A stretch of DNA of 44,434 nucleotides from the NCBI RefSeq assembly GCF_019104725.1, contig NZ_JAHRXF010000051.1:1-44434 (forward strand), given 5' to 3'. Origin of the DNA: Streptomyces corallincola. GTDB lineage: Bacteria; Actinomycetota; Actinomycetes; Streptomycetales; Streptomycetaceae. The translations under genes and the position numbers were made by a program. The notes under the pieces are model-generated. The model ran no database searches. It saw only the letters and a program-made list of their open reading frames with translations, and had not been told where the DNA came from. Positions 32,676-39,932 of the stretch are shown here, one piece after another; position 1 is the first letter of the stretch; every line of letters begins with the position of its first letter.

Positions 32676-33836
32676 ATGACCACTCTCACAGAACCCGAGG
32701 AGCACACGGCGCTGCGCGCGGCGGTCGGTGCCCTCGGGAAGCGTTACGGCCGCGCCTACCTCACCAACGTCATCGCGGAGGGCCGCCCCCCGACCGAACT
32801 CTGGTCGGAGGCGGGCAAGCTCGGCTATCTCGGCGTCAACCTCCCCGAGGAGTACGGCGGCGGAGGCGGCGGGGTCAGTGAACTGTCCATCGTGCTGGAG
32901 GAGTTGGGCGCCTCCGGCTCCCCGCTGCTGATGCTGGTGGTGTCGCCCGCGATCTGCGGCACGGTGATCGCCCGCTTCGGCACCCCGGAGCAGAAGCGGG
33001 AGTGGCTGCCCGGTCTCGCGGACGGCACCCGGATCATGGCGTTCGGGATCACCGAGCCCGACGCGGGCTCCAACGCGCACCGGATCACGACCACCGCCCG
33101 CCGCGACGGCGCCGACTGGGTCCTCACTGGCCGCAAGGTGTTCGTCTCCGGGGTGGACCACGCCGACGCCACCCTGATCGTCGGCCGCACCGAGGACGCC
33201 CGGACCGGCCGCCTCAAGCCGTGCCTGTTCATCGTCCCGCGCGACTCCGAGGGCTTCGCCCGCAACCCCATCGACATGGAACTCAGCGCCGCCGAGAAGC
33301 AGTTCGAGCTGGTCCTCGACGACGTACGGCTTCCCGCCGGGGCGTTGGTGGGGGAGGAGGACGCCGGGCTGCTGCAACTCTTCGCCGGGCTCAACCCCGA
33401 GCGGATCATGACGGCCGCGTTCGCCATCGGGATGGGCCGGTACGCGCTCGGCAAGGCCGTCGCCTACGCCCGGGAACGCACCGTGTGGCAGGCGCCCATC
33501 GGCTCCCACCAGGCCATCGCCCACCCCCTCGCCCAGGCGCACATCGAACTCGAACTCGCCCGGCTGATGATGCAGAAGGCCGCCCGGCTCTACGACGCCG
33601 GTGACGACGCGGGCGCGGGCGAGGCCGCCAACATGGCCAAGTACGCGGCCGGGGAGGCCTGCGCGAAGGCGGTGGACCAGGCCGTGCACACCCTCGGCGG
33701 CAACGGCCTCACCCGCGAGTTCGGCCTCGCCTCCCTCGTCACGGCCGCCCGCGTGGCCCGAATCGCCCCGGTCAGCCGCGAGATGATCCTCAACTACGTC
33801 TCCCACCAGACCCTGGGCCTGCCCAAGTCGTACTAG
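32676..33836 (+). CDS. acyl-CoA dehydrogenase (isovaleryl/citronellyl-CoA dehydrogenase-like)
   Basis: 386 aa. Oxidises acyl-CoA to enoyl-CoA with FAD, passing electrons to ETF. Landmarks are GYLGVNLPEEYGG, MAFGITEPDAGSNAH (flavin and acyl binding), GRKVFVSGVDHAD, MGRYALGKAVAYARERTVW and HTLGGNGLTREFG. The usual C-terminal catalytic Glu (E-G-T) is replaced by PVS. Instead E242 in NPERIM sits where isovaleryl-CoA dehydrogenase carries its base, suggesting a branched-chain substrate. The start has GGAGG nine bases upstream. It is the likely step before the carboxylase in the pathway encoded here. Confidence 0.9.
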   Translation: MTTLTEPEEHTALRAAVGALGKRYGRAYLTNVIAEGRPPTELWSEAGKLGYLGVNLPEEYGGGGGGVSELSIVLEELGASGSPLLMLVVSPAICGTVIARFGTPEQKREWLPGLADGTRIMAFGITEPDAGSNAHRITTTARRDGADWVLTGRKVFVSGVDHADATLIVGRTEDARTGRLKPCLFIVPRDSEGFARNPIDMELSAAEKQFELVLDDVRLPAGALVGEEDAGLLQLFAGLNPERIMTAAFAIGMGRYALGKAVAYARERTVWQAPIGSHQAIAHPLAQAHIELELARLMMQKAARLYDAGDDAGAGEAANMAKYAAGEACAKAVDQAVHTLGGNGLTREFGLASLVTAARVARIAPVSREMILNYVSHQTLGLPKSY

Positions 33837-33851
33837 AGACGTGCCGGAAGC

Positions 33852-33992
33852 ATGATCGGAGACACCGTGTCCCGTGACGTGTACGACGCTGTGCCACCCG
33901 CCGAACGAGAGGCACCGCCCCTCACTCGCCCCGCCGTCCCCCGCGCCCTCTCCGGGGAGATCCCGCGCCGCCGACCGGAGGAGGACGCGTGA
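33852..33992 (+). CDS. possible 46-aa coupled peptide
   Basis: An ATG frame with GGAAG upstream, opening MIGDTVSRDVYDAVPPAERE and ending RRRPEEDA, whose TGA overlaps the GTG of the enoyl-CoA hydratase gene (GTGA). No known domain, and Pro/Arg-rich in its second half. It could be a real coupled small protein or simply open frame in a 150-base gap. Confidence 0.3.
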   Translation: MIGDTVSRDVYDAVPPAEREAPPLTRPAVPRALSGEIPRRRPEEDA

Positions 33993-34726
33993 GCCCGCTG
34001 ATCGGCCGCGCCCGCGACCGTGCCGTACAGACACTCAGCCTCGACTCCGAGGCCACCCGGAACGCCCTGTCCGCCTCGCTCGTGGGGGAGTTGGCCGGTG
34101 CGCTGGAGGAGTGCGCGGCCGACCCCGGCGTACGGGCGGTGGTGCTCACGCACACCGGCGGCACGTTCTGTGCCGGTGCGGATCTGCGGGACCCGCCCGA
34201 ACCGGCCGCTCTGGTAACGCTGTTGAGGACGATCGTGGAGCTGCGGTGCCCGGTGGCCGCCCGGATCACCGGGCACGTACGGGCCGGGGGGCTCGGGCTG
34301 GTCGCCGCCTGCGATCTCGCGGTGGCCTCGGCGCGGGCAACGTTCGCCTTCACCGAGGTACGGATCGGGGTCGCGCCCGCCGTGATCTCCCTGCCCCTGC
34401 TGCCCCGCGCCGACCCGCGCGCCCTGGCCCGGTACTGCCTCACCGGCGAGCGCTTCGACCCCGCCGAGGCCGTACGGCTCGGCCTGCTCACCGCCGCCGG
34501 GCGGGACGCCGACGCCGTGCTCGCCCCGATCCTGGACGGCCTGCGCCGCTCCGCGCCCGAGGCCCTCGCCGAGACGAAGCGGCTGCTCACGGCTAGGGTG
34601 CTGGAGACCTTCGACCGGGACGCGGCCCACCTGACCGCACTCTCGGCCCAACTGTTCGCCACCCCCCACGCACGGGAGGGGATGACGGCCTTCCTGGAGA
34701 GACGGGACGCGGAGTGGGTGGTGTGA
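33989..34726 (+). CDS. enoyl-CoA hydratase/isomerase family protein
   Basis: 245 aa crotonase-fold enzyme. The CoA/oxyanion segments are TFCAGADL and GHVRAGGLGLVAACDLAVA. The acid/base position is E in FAFTEVRIGVAPAVIS, while the first catalytic Glu of classical hydratases (after GGG) is replaced by Val/Ala. This resembles isohexenylglutaconyl- or methylglutaconyl-CoA hydratase-like members. The GTG start follows GGAGGAGG. It fits the hydration step after the carboxylase. Its stop overlaps the TetR start. Confidence 0.88.
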   Translation: MSPLIGRARDRAVQTLSLDSEATRNALSASLVGELAGALEECAADPGVRAVVLTHTGGTFCAGADLRDPPEPAALVTLLRTIVELRCPVAARITGHVRAGGLGLVAACDLAVASARATFAFTEVRIGVAPAVISLPLLPRADPRALARYCLTGERFDPAEAVRLGLLTAAGRDADAVLAPILDGLRRSAPEALAETKRLLTARVLETFDRDAAHLTALSAQLFATPHAREGMTAFLERRDAEWVV

Positions 34727-35358
34727 GCGCGGGCGGCCGGGAGCGGGCGCCCAAGCAGGACCGCAGCCGGGTCACCCGGCAGCGGTTGCTGGAGGCCGCC
34801 GTGGCGTGCCTGGCCGAGCGCGGCTGGGCCGGGTCCACCGTCTCCGTCGTCGCCGAGCGCGCCGGGGTCTCGCGGGGCGCGGCCCAGCATCACTTTCCGA
34901 CCCGTGAGGACCTGTTCACGGCCGCCGTCGAGTACGTCGCCGAAGAACGCTCGACCGCCCTGCGCGCCCTCTTCGCGGACGGCCCCGCCGACCGTCCCGC
35001 CGATCGCCGTCCCGCGGATCACCGTGCCGTCGTCGCCGCCCTGGTGGACCTCTACACCGGCCCCCTCTTCCGCGCGGCCCTGCACCTCTGGGTCGCCGCC
35101 AGCGACGAAGACCAACTCCGTCCGCGCGTGACCGAGTTGGAGGCGAAGGTCGGCCGCGAGACGCACCGCATCGCCGTCGAACTCCTCGGCGCCGACGAGT
35201 CACGCCCCGGCGTCCGCGAGAGCGTCCAGGGGCTGCTGGACATGGCGCGCGGACTGGGGCTCGCCAACCTGCTCACCGACGACGGGGCCCGGCGGGAGCG
35301 GGTGGTGGCGCAGTGGGCCGGGCTGCTGGAGGGCGCTCTCGGGGCGGAGGGGTACTGA
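34723..35358 (+). CDS. TetR family transcriptional regulator
   Basis: 211 aa. The N-terminal helix-turn-helix is clear: TRQRLLEAAVACLAERGWAG, then VVAERAGVSRGAAQHHFPTREDLF. The C-terminal ligand-binding half is helical (VVAALVDLYTGPLFRAALHLWVAA) and of the type found beside acyl-CoA dehydrogenases. GTG 34723 overlaps the hydratase stop as GTGA; a GTG nine bases earlier is possible. As the last gene of the operon it is a likely autoregulator that binds the dyad at the operon head with an acyl-CoA effector. This is inferred from position. Confidence 0.88.
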   Translation: MSAGGRERAPKQDRSRVTRQRLLEAAVACLAERGWAGSTVSVVAERAGVSRGAAQHHFPTREDLFTAAVEYVAEERSTALRALFADGPADRPADRRPADHRAVVAALVDLYTGPLFRAALHLWVAASDEDQLRPRVTELEAKVGRETHRIAVELLGADESRPGVRESVQGLLDMARGLGLANLLTDDGARRERVVAQWAGLLEGALGAEGY

Positions 35359-35597
35359 GCGCGCGGGTGCTGCTGAGCGCATAGGGGGGGCGCCGGGCGC
35401 GTGGGGGTCGCTGGGCGCGTGCGGGTCGCTGAGCGGGCAAGGGGCGGGGGCCGGGGCGGGCGCACCCCACCGCGACCCCGCGACCTGCTGACCCCGCGAT
35501 CCCGCGCCCTGGCGATCCCGTGACCCCGATCCCGAGACCCGGCGCACCCGTGACCCCCGTCACACCCGTATCTCCAGTCCCGCAGTAACCTTTCCCC
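35359..35597. other. G-rich then C-rich low-complexity gap
   Basis: No gene seen. 35360-35460 has G-rich units (GGGCGCGTG, GGTCGCTG), each recurring two or three times. 35470-35560 has repeated CGATCCCG/TGACCCC units. The last 12 bases carry a -10-like TAACCT (35586-35591), placed seven bases before the leader peptide ATG. Confidence 0.5.
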
Positions 35598-35675
35598 ATG
35601 CTTCTGCCGCTCGTTCGACGCCGCCACGTGGACTACGTGCGCGTCACGAGCATGGGCTGTCGGCGCTCTGCCTGA
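35598..35675 (+). CDS. RRHVD-type putative leader peptide (25 aa)
   Basis: A 25-codon frame containing RRHVDYVRVTSMGC, the pattern R-R-H-V-D-x-x-R-V-x-S-x-x-C of the 'putative leader peptide' family known upstream of Streptomyces genes, often cysteine- or sulfur-related. TAACCT at 35586-35591 fits a -10 box whose transcript would begin at or next to the ATG, so it is probably leaderless. A Cys codon near the end and the hairpin at 35754-35776 downstream suggest translational sensing ahead of the oxygenase gene. Confidence 0.65.
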   Translation: MLLPLVRRRHVDYVRVTSMGCRRSA

Positions 35676-35753
35676 CCCAGCCCCCTTCCGCCGCGATCCG
35701 GTCTCCTCGTGATCCGGGTCCGGACCACCCGGACCATCTCCCGTCCTCCGGCA

Positions 35754-35776
35754 CCAGGGGCCCGCCCCACCCCTGG
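35754..35776 (+). terminator. attenuator-like hairpin between leader peptide and oxygenase gene
   Basis: CCAGGGG (35754-35760) pairs with CCCCTGG (35770-35776). A further small hairpin, GGTCCG/CGGACC, lies upstream near 35718-35735. Neither has a T-run. They could be alternative structures controlled by leader translation. Confidence 0.35.
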
Positions 35777-35813
35777 CGGACCCCCGTGCCCCGTACACCC
35801 CGCGGACGCACCC

Positions 35814-36833
35814 ATGACGACTTCCTCCCGGTACGACCAGCTCCCGGTCATCGACCTCGCCGCCGCCGACGGCACACCCGCCGAACGAGCCGCCTTCCTG
35901 GCCCAGTTGCACGCCGCCGCGCACGACGTCGGCTTCTTCCAACTGGTCGGACACGGGGTGACACGGGCCGAGACCGAAGCCCTGCTCACCGCGATGCGGG
36001 CCTTCTTCGCGCTCCCCGAGGCCGACCGGCTCGCGTTGGACAACGTCAACTCCCCGCACTTCAGGGGCTATACGCGCACCGGCGACGAGCAGACCGCCGG
36101 TGCCCGCGACTGGCGGGACCAGCTCGACATCGGCGCTGAACGCCCCGCCCGCCTCCCCGTGCCCGGCGAGCCCGCGTACTGGTGGCTCCAGGGCCCCAAC
36201 CAGTGGCCCGCCGCCCTGCCCGAGCTGCGTACCGCCGCCCTCGCCTGGATCGACCGGCTCGGCGCGGTCGCCGGACGCCTGCTGCGCGAGCTGCTGACCG
36301 CGATCGGCGCCCCGGCCGGTTTCTACGACCCGGTGTTCGGCGCGCACGCCCACCCGCACCTGAAGCTCGTCCGCTATCCGGGCAGCGCCGCCGACGGCAC
36401 CGACCAGGGCGTCGGCGCCCACAAGGACTACGGCTTCCTCACCCTGCTGCTCCAGGACGCCGTCGGCGGGCTCCAGGTCCAGCGGGAGGACGGCCGGTTC
36501 CACGAAGTCCCGCCGCTGGAAGGGGCGTTCGTCGTCAACCTCGGTGAACTGCTGGAGGTCGCCACCAACGGCTATCTCATCGCCACCAACCACCGCGTGG
36601 TCAGCCCGCCCGGCGCCACCGAGCGCTTCTCCGTGCCGTTCTTCTACAACCCCCGCCTGGACGCCCGTATCGCCCCGCTGCCCTTCCCGCACGCCTCCGA
36701 CGCCCCCGGCATCACCGAGGACCCGGCCAACCCGCTGTTCGCGGAGTACGGCAACAACGAACTGAAGGGCAAGCTCCGCGCGCACCCGCTGGTCGCCCGC
36801 CGCCACCACGGCGACCTGCTGACGCCCGCCTGA
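35814..36833 (+). CDS. 2-oxoglutarate/Fe(II) or isopenicillin N synthase-like oxygenase
   Basis: 339 aa. The DIOX N-terminal domain (LPVIDLAAADG, VGFFQLVGHGV) precedes the double-stranded beta-helix. The iron triad is H203, D205 (GAHKDYGFLTLLLQD) and H260 (ATNHRVVSP). R271-F-S binds the co-substrate carboxylate. The family includes isopenicillin N synthase and gibberellin/flavonoid oxidases; the bacterial members are mostly uncharacterised. Nothing around it indicates beta-lactam synthesis. The ATG has only a weak ribosome binding site. A leader peptide 138 bases upstream implies conditional expression. Confidence 0.88.
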   Translation: MTTSSRYDQLPVIDLAAADGTPAERAAFLAQLHAAAHDVGFFQLVGHGVTRAETEALLTAMRAFFALPEADRLALDNVNSPHFRGYTRTGDEQTAGARDWRDQLDIGAERPARLPVPGEPAYWWLQGPNQWPAALPELRTAALAWIDRLGAVAGRLLRELLTAIGAPAGFYDPVFGAHAHPHLKLVRYPGSAADGTDQGVGAHKDYGFLTLLLQDAVGGLQVQREDGRFHEVPPLEGAFVVNLGELLEVATNGYLIATNHRVVSPPGATERFSVPFFYNPRLDARIAPLPFPHASDAPGITEDPANPLFAEYGNNELKGKLRAHPLVARRHHGDLLTPA

Positions 36834-36893
36834 AGTGCCGTACGCGGCAGATGCCTTGAGCGGCGGTACGGGTCCCGCCGTATCGCCCGCCGG

Positions 36894-37604
36894 TCAGGGG
36901 CTCAGCCGCTCAACGGTCCAACTCCCGTCCTCGGGGCGGGTGATGTAGCGCAGGCGGTCGTGGAGCCGGTTCTCCCGGCCCTGCCAGAACTCCACCGTCT
37001 CCGGTACGACCCGGAACCCGCCCCAGTGCGGCGGCACCGGCACCGGCTCGCCCTCCGGGTACCGAGCCGCCAACTCGACGTACTCCGCGTCCAGTTCGTC
37101 ACGGGAGGCGATCACCGAGGACTGGGCGCTGGCCCACGCGCCGAGCTGGGAGCCGTGCGGGCGGCTGTGGAAGTACGCGGCCGTTTCCTCCCGGCTCGTG
37201 CGGGCCGCCGTACCCGTGACGACGACCTGGCGGGCGATCGGGTGCCAGGGGAAGAGGAGCGAGACGCCGGGGTTCGCGGCCAGCTCGCGGGCCTTGCGGG
37301 ACGTGTAGTTGGTGTAGAAGACGAAGCCCCTGCTGTCGAAGCGCTTCAGCAGCACCGTGCGCGAACTGGGGCGCCCCGCCGCGTCCGCCGTGGACACCAC
37401 CATCGCGTTCGGCTCGTACAGCGTGCCGTGCGAGGCCGCGCGTGCCGCGTCCTCGAACCAGCGGGAGAACTGGTCCATCGGGTGCGCGGCCAGCAGCGCG
37501 GCGTCCAGACCGACGGCGCGGTACTGACGGCGCATGGCGGCGGGGTCCACGAGCGGGTCGGGGCGCTCCGGACGGTCGGCGGGGTGGTCGGCGGCGTCGG
37601 TCAC
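36894..37604 (-). CDS. pdxH: pyridoxamine 5'-phosphate oxidase
   Basis: 236 aa FMN flavoprotein that makes pyridoxal 5'-phosphate from pyridoxine or pyridoxamine phosphate. Diagnostic parts are MRRQYRAVGLDAA, PNAMVVSTADAAGRPSSRTVLLK (FMN site), FVFYTNYTSRKARELAANP, RPHGSQLGAWASAQSSVI and the C-terminal EFWQGRENRLHDRLRY. The GTG start follows AGGA eight bases upstream; the longer open frame upstream is not conserved in type. It is divergent from citrate synthase, an arrangement I recall from other Streptomyces. Confidence 0.95.
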   Translation of the reverse strand: MTDAADHPADRPERPDPLVDPAAMRRQYRAVGLDAALLAAHPMDQFSRWFEDAARAASHGTLYEPNAMVVSTADAAGRPSSRTVLLKRFDSRGFVFYTNYTSRKARELAANPGVSLLFPWHPIARQVVVTGTAARTSREETAAYFHSRPHGSQLGAWASAQSSVIASRDELDAEYVELAARYPEGEPVPVPPHWGGFRVVPETVEFWQGRENRLHDRLRYITRPEDGSWTVERLSP

Positions 37605-37822
37605 GCGGTCATCCTGCCGTACGGGGGCGGCTGCTCCACCGCACACCCGGCACGGGGGCGCCCGGCCGTTCGAACGAAGCTGGCACTGAGTGTCGTACGG
37701 GCTGCCCAAAAGTGGCACTCAGGGCTATGGTGCAGATCTCCGCTCCGTTCCGGGTGACCCCCGTGGCAGCGGGGTATCACCGGGTGACCGACCGCCGCCG
37801 CCACGTCACGAGGAGCCGCCTG

Positions 37823-38923
37823 ATGTCCGACTTCGTACCCGGCCTCGAAGGGGTCGTCGCGTTCGAGACGGAGATCGCCGAACCCGACAAGGAAGGCGGC
37901 GCCCTGCGGTACCGAGGCGTCGATATCGAGGACCTCGTCGGACACGTGTCCTTCGGCAACGTGTGGGGGCTGCTGGTGGACGGGGCGTTCAACCCCGGTC
38001 TGCCGCCCGCCGAGCCGTTCCCCATCCCCGTGCACTCCGGGGACATCCGGGTGGACGTGCAGTCCGCGCTCGCCATGCTCGCGCCGGCCTGGGGGCTCAA
38101 GCCGCTGCTCGACATCGACGCCGAGCAGGCCAGGAACGACCTCGCGCGGGCCGCCGTGATGGCGCTGTCCTACGTCGCCCAGTCGGCGCGCGGACAGGCG
38201 CTGCCGATGGTGCCGCAGAGCGAGATCGACAAGGCGGGCTCCGTCGTCGAGCGGTTCATGATCCGCTGGCGGGGCGAGCCGGACCCCAAGCATGTCGCCG
38301 CCGTGGACGCGTACTGGACCTCGGCCGCCGAGCACGGCATGAACGCCTCCACCTTCACCGCCCGCGTCATCGCCTCCACCGGCGCCGACGTCGCCGCCGC
38401 GCTGTCCGGCGCGGTCGGCGCGATGTCCGGCCCGCTGCACGGCGGGGCGCCCTCGCGGGTGCTGGGCATGATCGAGGAGATCGAGCGCACCGGTGACGCC
38501 GAGGCGTTCGTGAAGAAGGCGCTGGACAAGGGCGAGCGGCTGATGGGCTTCGGGCACCGCGTCTACCGCGCCGAGGACCCGCGCGCCCGCGTGCTGCGCC
38601 GTACCGCCCGCGAACTGGGCGCGCCGCGCTTCGAGATCGCGGAGGCGCTGGAGAAGGCGGCCCTGGAGGAACTGCACAACCGGCGCCCCGACCGCGTCCT
38701 CGCCACCAACGTGGAGTTCTGGGCGGCCATCATGCTCGACTTCGCCGAGGTACCCGCCCCCATGTTCACCTCGATGTTCACCTGCGCCCGCACCGCCGGC
38801 TGGTCCGCGCACATCCTGGAGCAGAAGCGCACCGGCCGCCTGGTCCGCCCCTCCGCCCGCTACACCGGCCCCGGCTCCCGCAGCCCCCGGGACATCGACG
38901 GCTTCGCCGACATCGCCCACTGA
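37823..38923 (+). CDS. citrate synthase 2 (short type II/methylcitrate synthase-like)
   Basis: 366 aa. The catalytic triad is H206 (GPLHGGAPS), H245 (GFGHRVYRAEDPRA) and D306 (IMLDFAEVP). FETEIAEPDKEGGALRYRGVDIEDLV is the N-terminal block of actinobacterial citrate synthase 2. The enzyme condenses acetyl-CoA with oxaloacetate; propionyl-CoA use cannot be excluded. ATG with ACGAGGAG upstream. The extended open frame before it runs across the pdxH promoter and is not used. Transcription ends at the 10-bp stem at 38932-38957. Confidence 0.93.
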   Translation: MSDFVPGLEGVVAFETEIAEPDKEGGALRYRGVDIEDLVGHVSFGNVWGLLVDGAFNPGLPPAEPFPIPVHSGDIRVDVQSALAMLAPAWGLKPLLDIDAEQARNDLARAAVMALSYVAQSARGQALPMVPQSEIDKAGSVVERFMIRWRGEPDPKHVAAVDAYWTSAAEHGMNASTFTARVIASTGADVAAALSGAVGAMSGPLHGGAPSRVLGMIEEIERTGDAEAFVKKALDKGERLMGFGHRVYRAEDPRARVLRRTARELGAPRFEIAEALEKAALEELHNRRPDRVLATNVEFWAAIMLDFAEVPAPMFTSMFTCARTAGWSAHILEQKRTGRLVRPSARYTGPGSRSPRDIDGFADIAH

Positions 38924-38931
38924 AACCCACC

Positions 38932-38957
38932 CGGCCCCGGAAACACATCCGGGGCCG
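38932..38957. terminator. shared terminator, 10-bp perfect stem
   Basis: CGGCCCCGGA and TCCGGGGCCG flank the loop AACACA, nine bases after the citrate synthase stop. It can also end a minus-strand transcript arriving from 39199. Confidence 0.75.
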
Positions 38958-39199
38958 CCCCCTACGGGACAGCCCCGGACAGCGGACAACCCGCGAACCC
39001 AGGTCTCCATGCCGCAGCACGGAAGCCGGCCGGACGTACCGGCGGGTTCGCGGGTCGGTGACTGCTGGGATTGGGCCGGCTGCACGCACGAGGCATGCCG
39101 GTCCGGCACCGCACTTCGAGTGGCGACGGGCCGCTAGCCCGCAGTCACCTCACGCGTCCGGTTCTTGTACATCTGCCGAACCACCTCCCTTCTCGTGTA
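38958..39199 (-). ncRNA. candidate structured RNA/attenuator (minus strand)
   Basis: Between citrate synthase and the GNAT gene the sequence folds into nested perfect stems. P1 pairs 39057-39065 with 39141-39149 (GGTGACTGC/GCAGTCACC). Inside it are 39073-39080/39097-39104 (one G-T pair), CACT-TCG-AGTG (39112-39122) and GGGC/GCCC (39128-39140). Outside, 38990-39000 pairs with 39044-39054 over 11 bp and encloses a further GCCGG/CCGGC hairpin. A strong minus-strand promoter and a 12-codon frame sit at its 5' end, and the citrate synthase terminator at its 3' end. No RNA family was recognised. Confidence 0.45.
39134..39172 (-). CDS. 12-codon upstream reading frame in the structured RNA
   Basis: ATG-TAC-AAG ... 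GGC-TAG encodes MYKNRTREVTAG. GGGAGGTGG (39181-39189) lies eight bases upstream, a better ribosome binding site than most genes in the window have. Its last codons form one arm of stem P1, so a translating ribosome would open that stem. Confidence 0.45.
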   Translation of the reverse strand: MYKNRTREVTAG

Positions 39200-39205
39200 C
39201 GCCCC

Positions 39206-39234
39206 ACCATAAGAACGCCCCCCGCACGGCTCAA
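39206..39234 (-). promoter_or_regulatory. housekeeping-type promoter of the minus-strand RNA
   Basis: TTGAGC (39229-39234), a 17-base spacer and TATGGT (39206-39211), read on the minus strand. Predicted transcription start near 39199, ahead of the ribosome binding site. Confidence 0.6.
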
Positions 39235-39285
39235 CCCCTTTTTTTCCGTGGACTCCCTCCGCCCCCGCCTCCTACCGTTCGCCGC

Positions 39286-39819
39286 ATGAGCGAACCCGAC
39301 AGCCCCGCACTCCGTAGCTCCGTGCCCCGCAGCCCCGTGCTCCCTGCGGCCGTGTTGCGTATCGAGTCCGTCGCCGGGGACCGGGCGCTGGAGGAGTGGC
39401 GGTACGTGCACAACACCGTCGTGCCGCCCGCCGCGATGGCGTCCGAGGGGGCGCGGGAGCGGCTGGGGCGGAACCGGTTGCGCAACGCCTATCTGGGGGA
39501 CGTGCTCGTGGGGTGTTCGACGGTACGGCCGCCTGCCGGGCCGGAGGGGGTGGCGACCGTCATCGCGCGGGTGCTCCCCGGCTTCCGGCGGCGCGGATTC
39601 GGTACGGCGCTCTACGCGGACGGGCTGGCGCTGGCGCGGGAACTGGGGGCGCGGGAGGTGGAGACCTGTGTGCTCGCGGCCAACGCCGACGGGCTCGCGT
39701 TCGCGGTGGCGCGCGGGTTCGTGGAGAGCGAGCGGTACGTCCTGGACGGGGAGACGGCCGAGTACGTGGATCTGCGGCTCCGCGCAGGTGAGGTGGGGGT
39801 TTCCGGGGGCACGTGCTGA
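39286..39819 (+). CDS. GNAT family N-acetyltransferase
   Basis: 177 aa. Motif A of the GNAT fold is VIARVLPGFRRRGFGTALYADGLALA (R-R-x-G-F-G acetyl-CoA loop), followed by motif B (ANADGLAFAVARGFVESERY). The first 25 residues are Pro/Ser-rich and likely disordered. It is divergent from the minus-strand RNA promoter and preceded by a T-run (CCTTTTTTTTCC). No good Shine-Dalgarno is visible, so the ATG is chosen from the fold. Acceptor unknown. Confidence 0.85.
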   Translation: MSEPDSPALRSSVPRSPVLPAAVLRIESVAGDRALEEWRYVHNTVVPPAAMASEGARERLGRNRLRNAYLGDVLVGCSTVRPPAGPEGVATVIARVLPGFRRRGFGTALYADGLALARELGAREVETCVLAANADGLAFAVARGFVESERYVLDGETAEYVDLRLRAGEVGVSGGTC

Positions 39820-39932
39820 TTTTCGCAATCTTGCGGGAACAGGATGTGGGCTGTGTCACGTTCGAGTTGAATGATGGCCAGTGAACGGATCGTGTGCCGC
39901 AGGTGCGCGGGCGGAGTGTCCAGGGGGTCCAG

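Noticed and set aside
35814..36833. Beta-lactam biosynthetic isopenicillin N synthase
   Set aside because: The iron and co-substrate residues place it only in the broad family; no ACV synthetase or other beta-lactam genes are nearby.
37601..39109. A 502-codon frame antisense to citrate synthase
   Set aside because: It continues in frame from the 12-codon frame past a TAG, but has no domain and mirrors the conserved citrate synthase codons; treated as shadow. Only the 5' RNA region is kept.
39057..39149. tRNA or known riboswitch (SAM, cobalamin, M-box type)
   Set aside because: The stems do not form a cloverleaf, and no conserved riboswitch core sequence was recognised.
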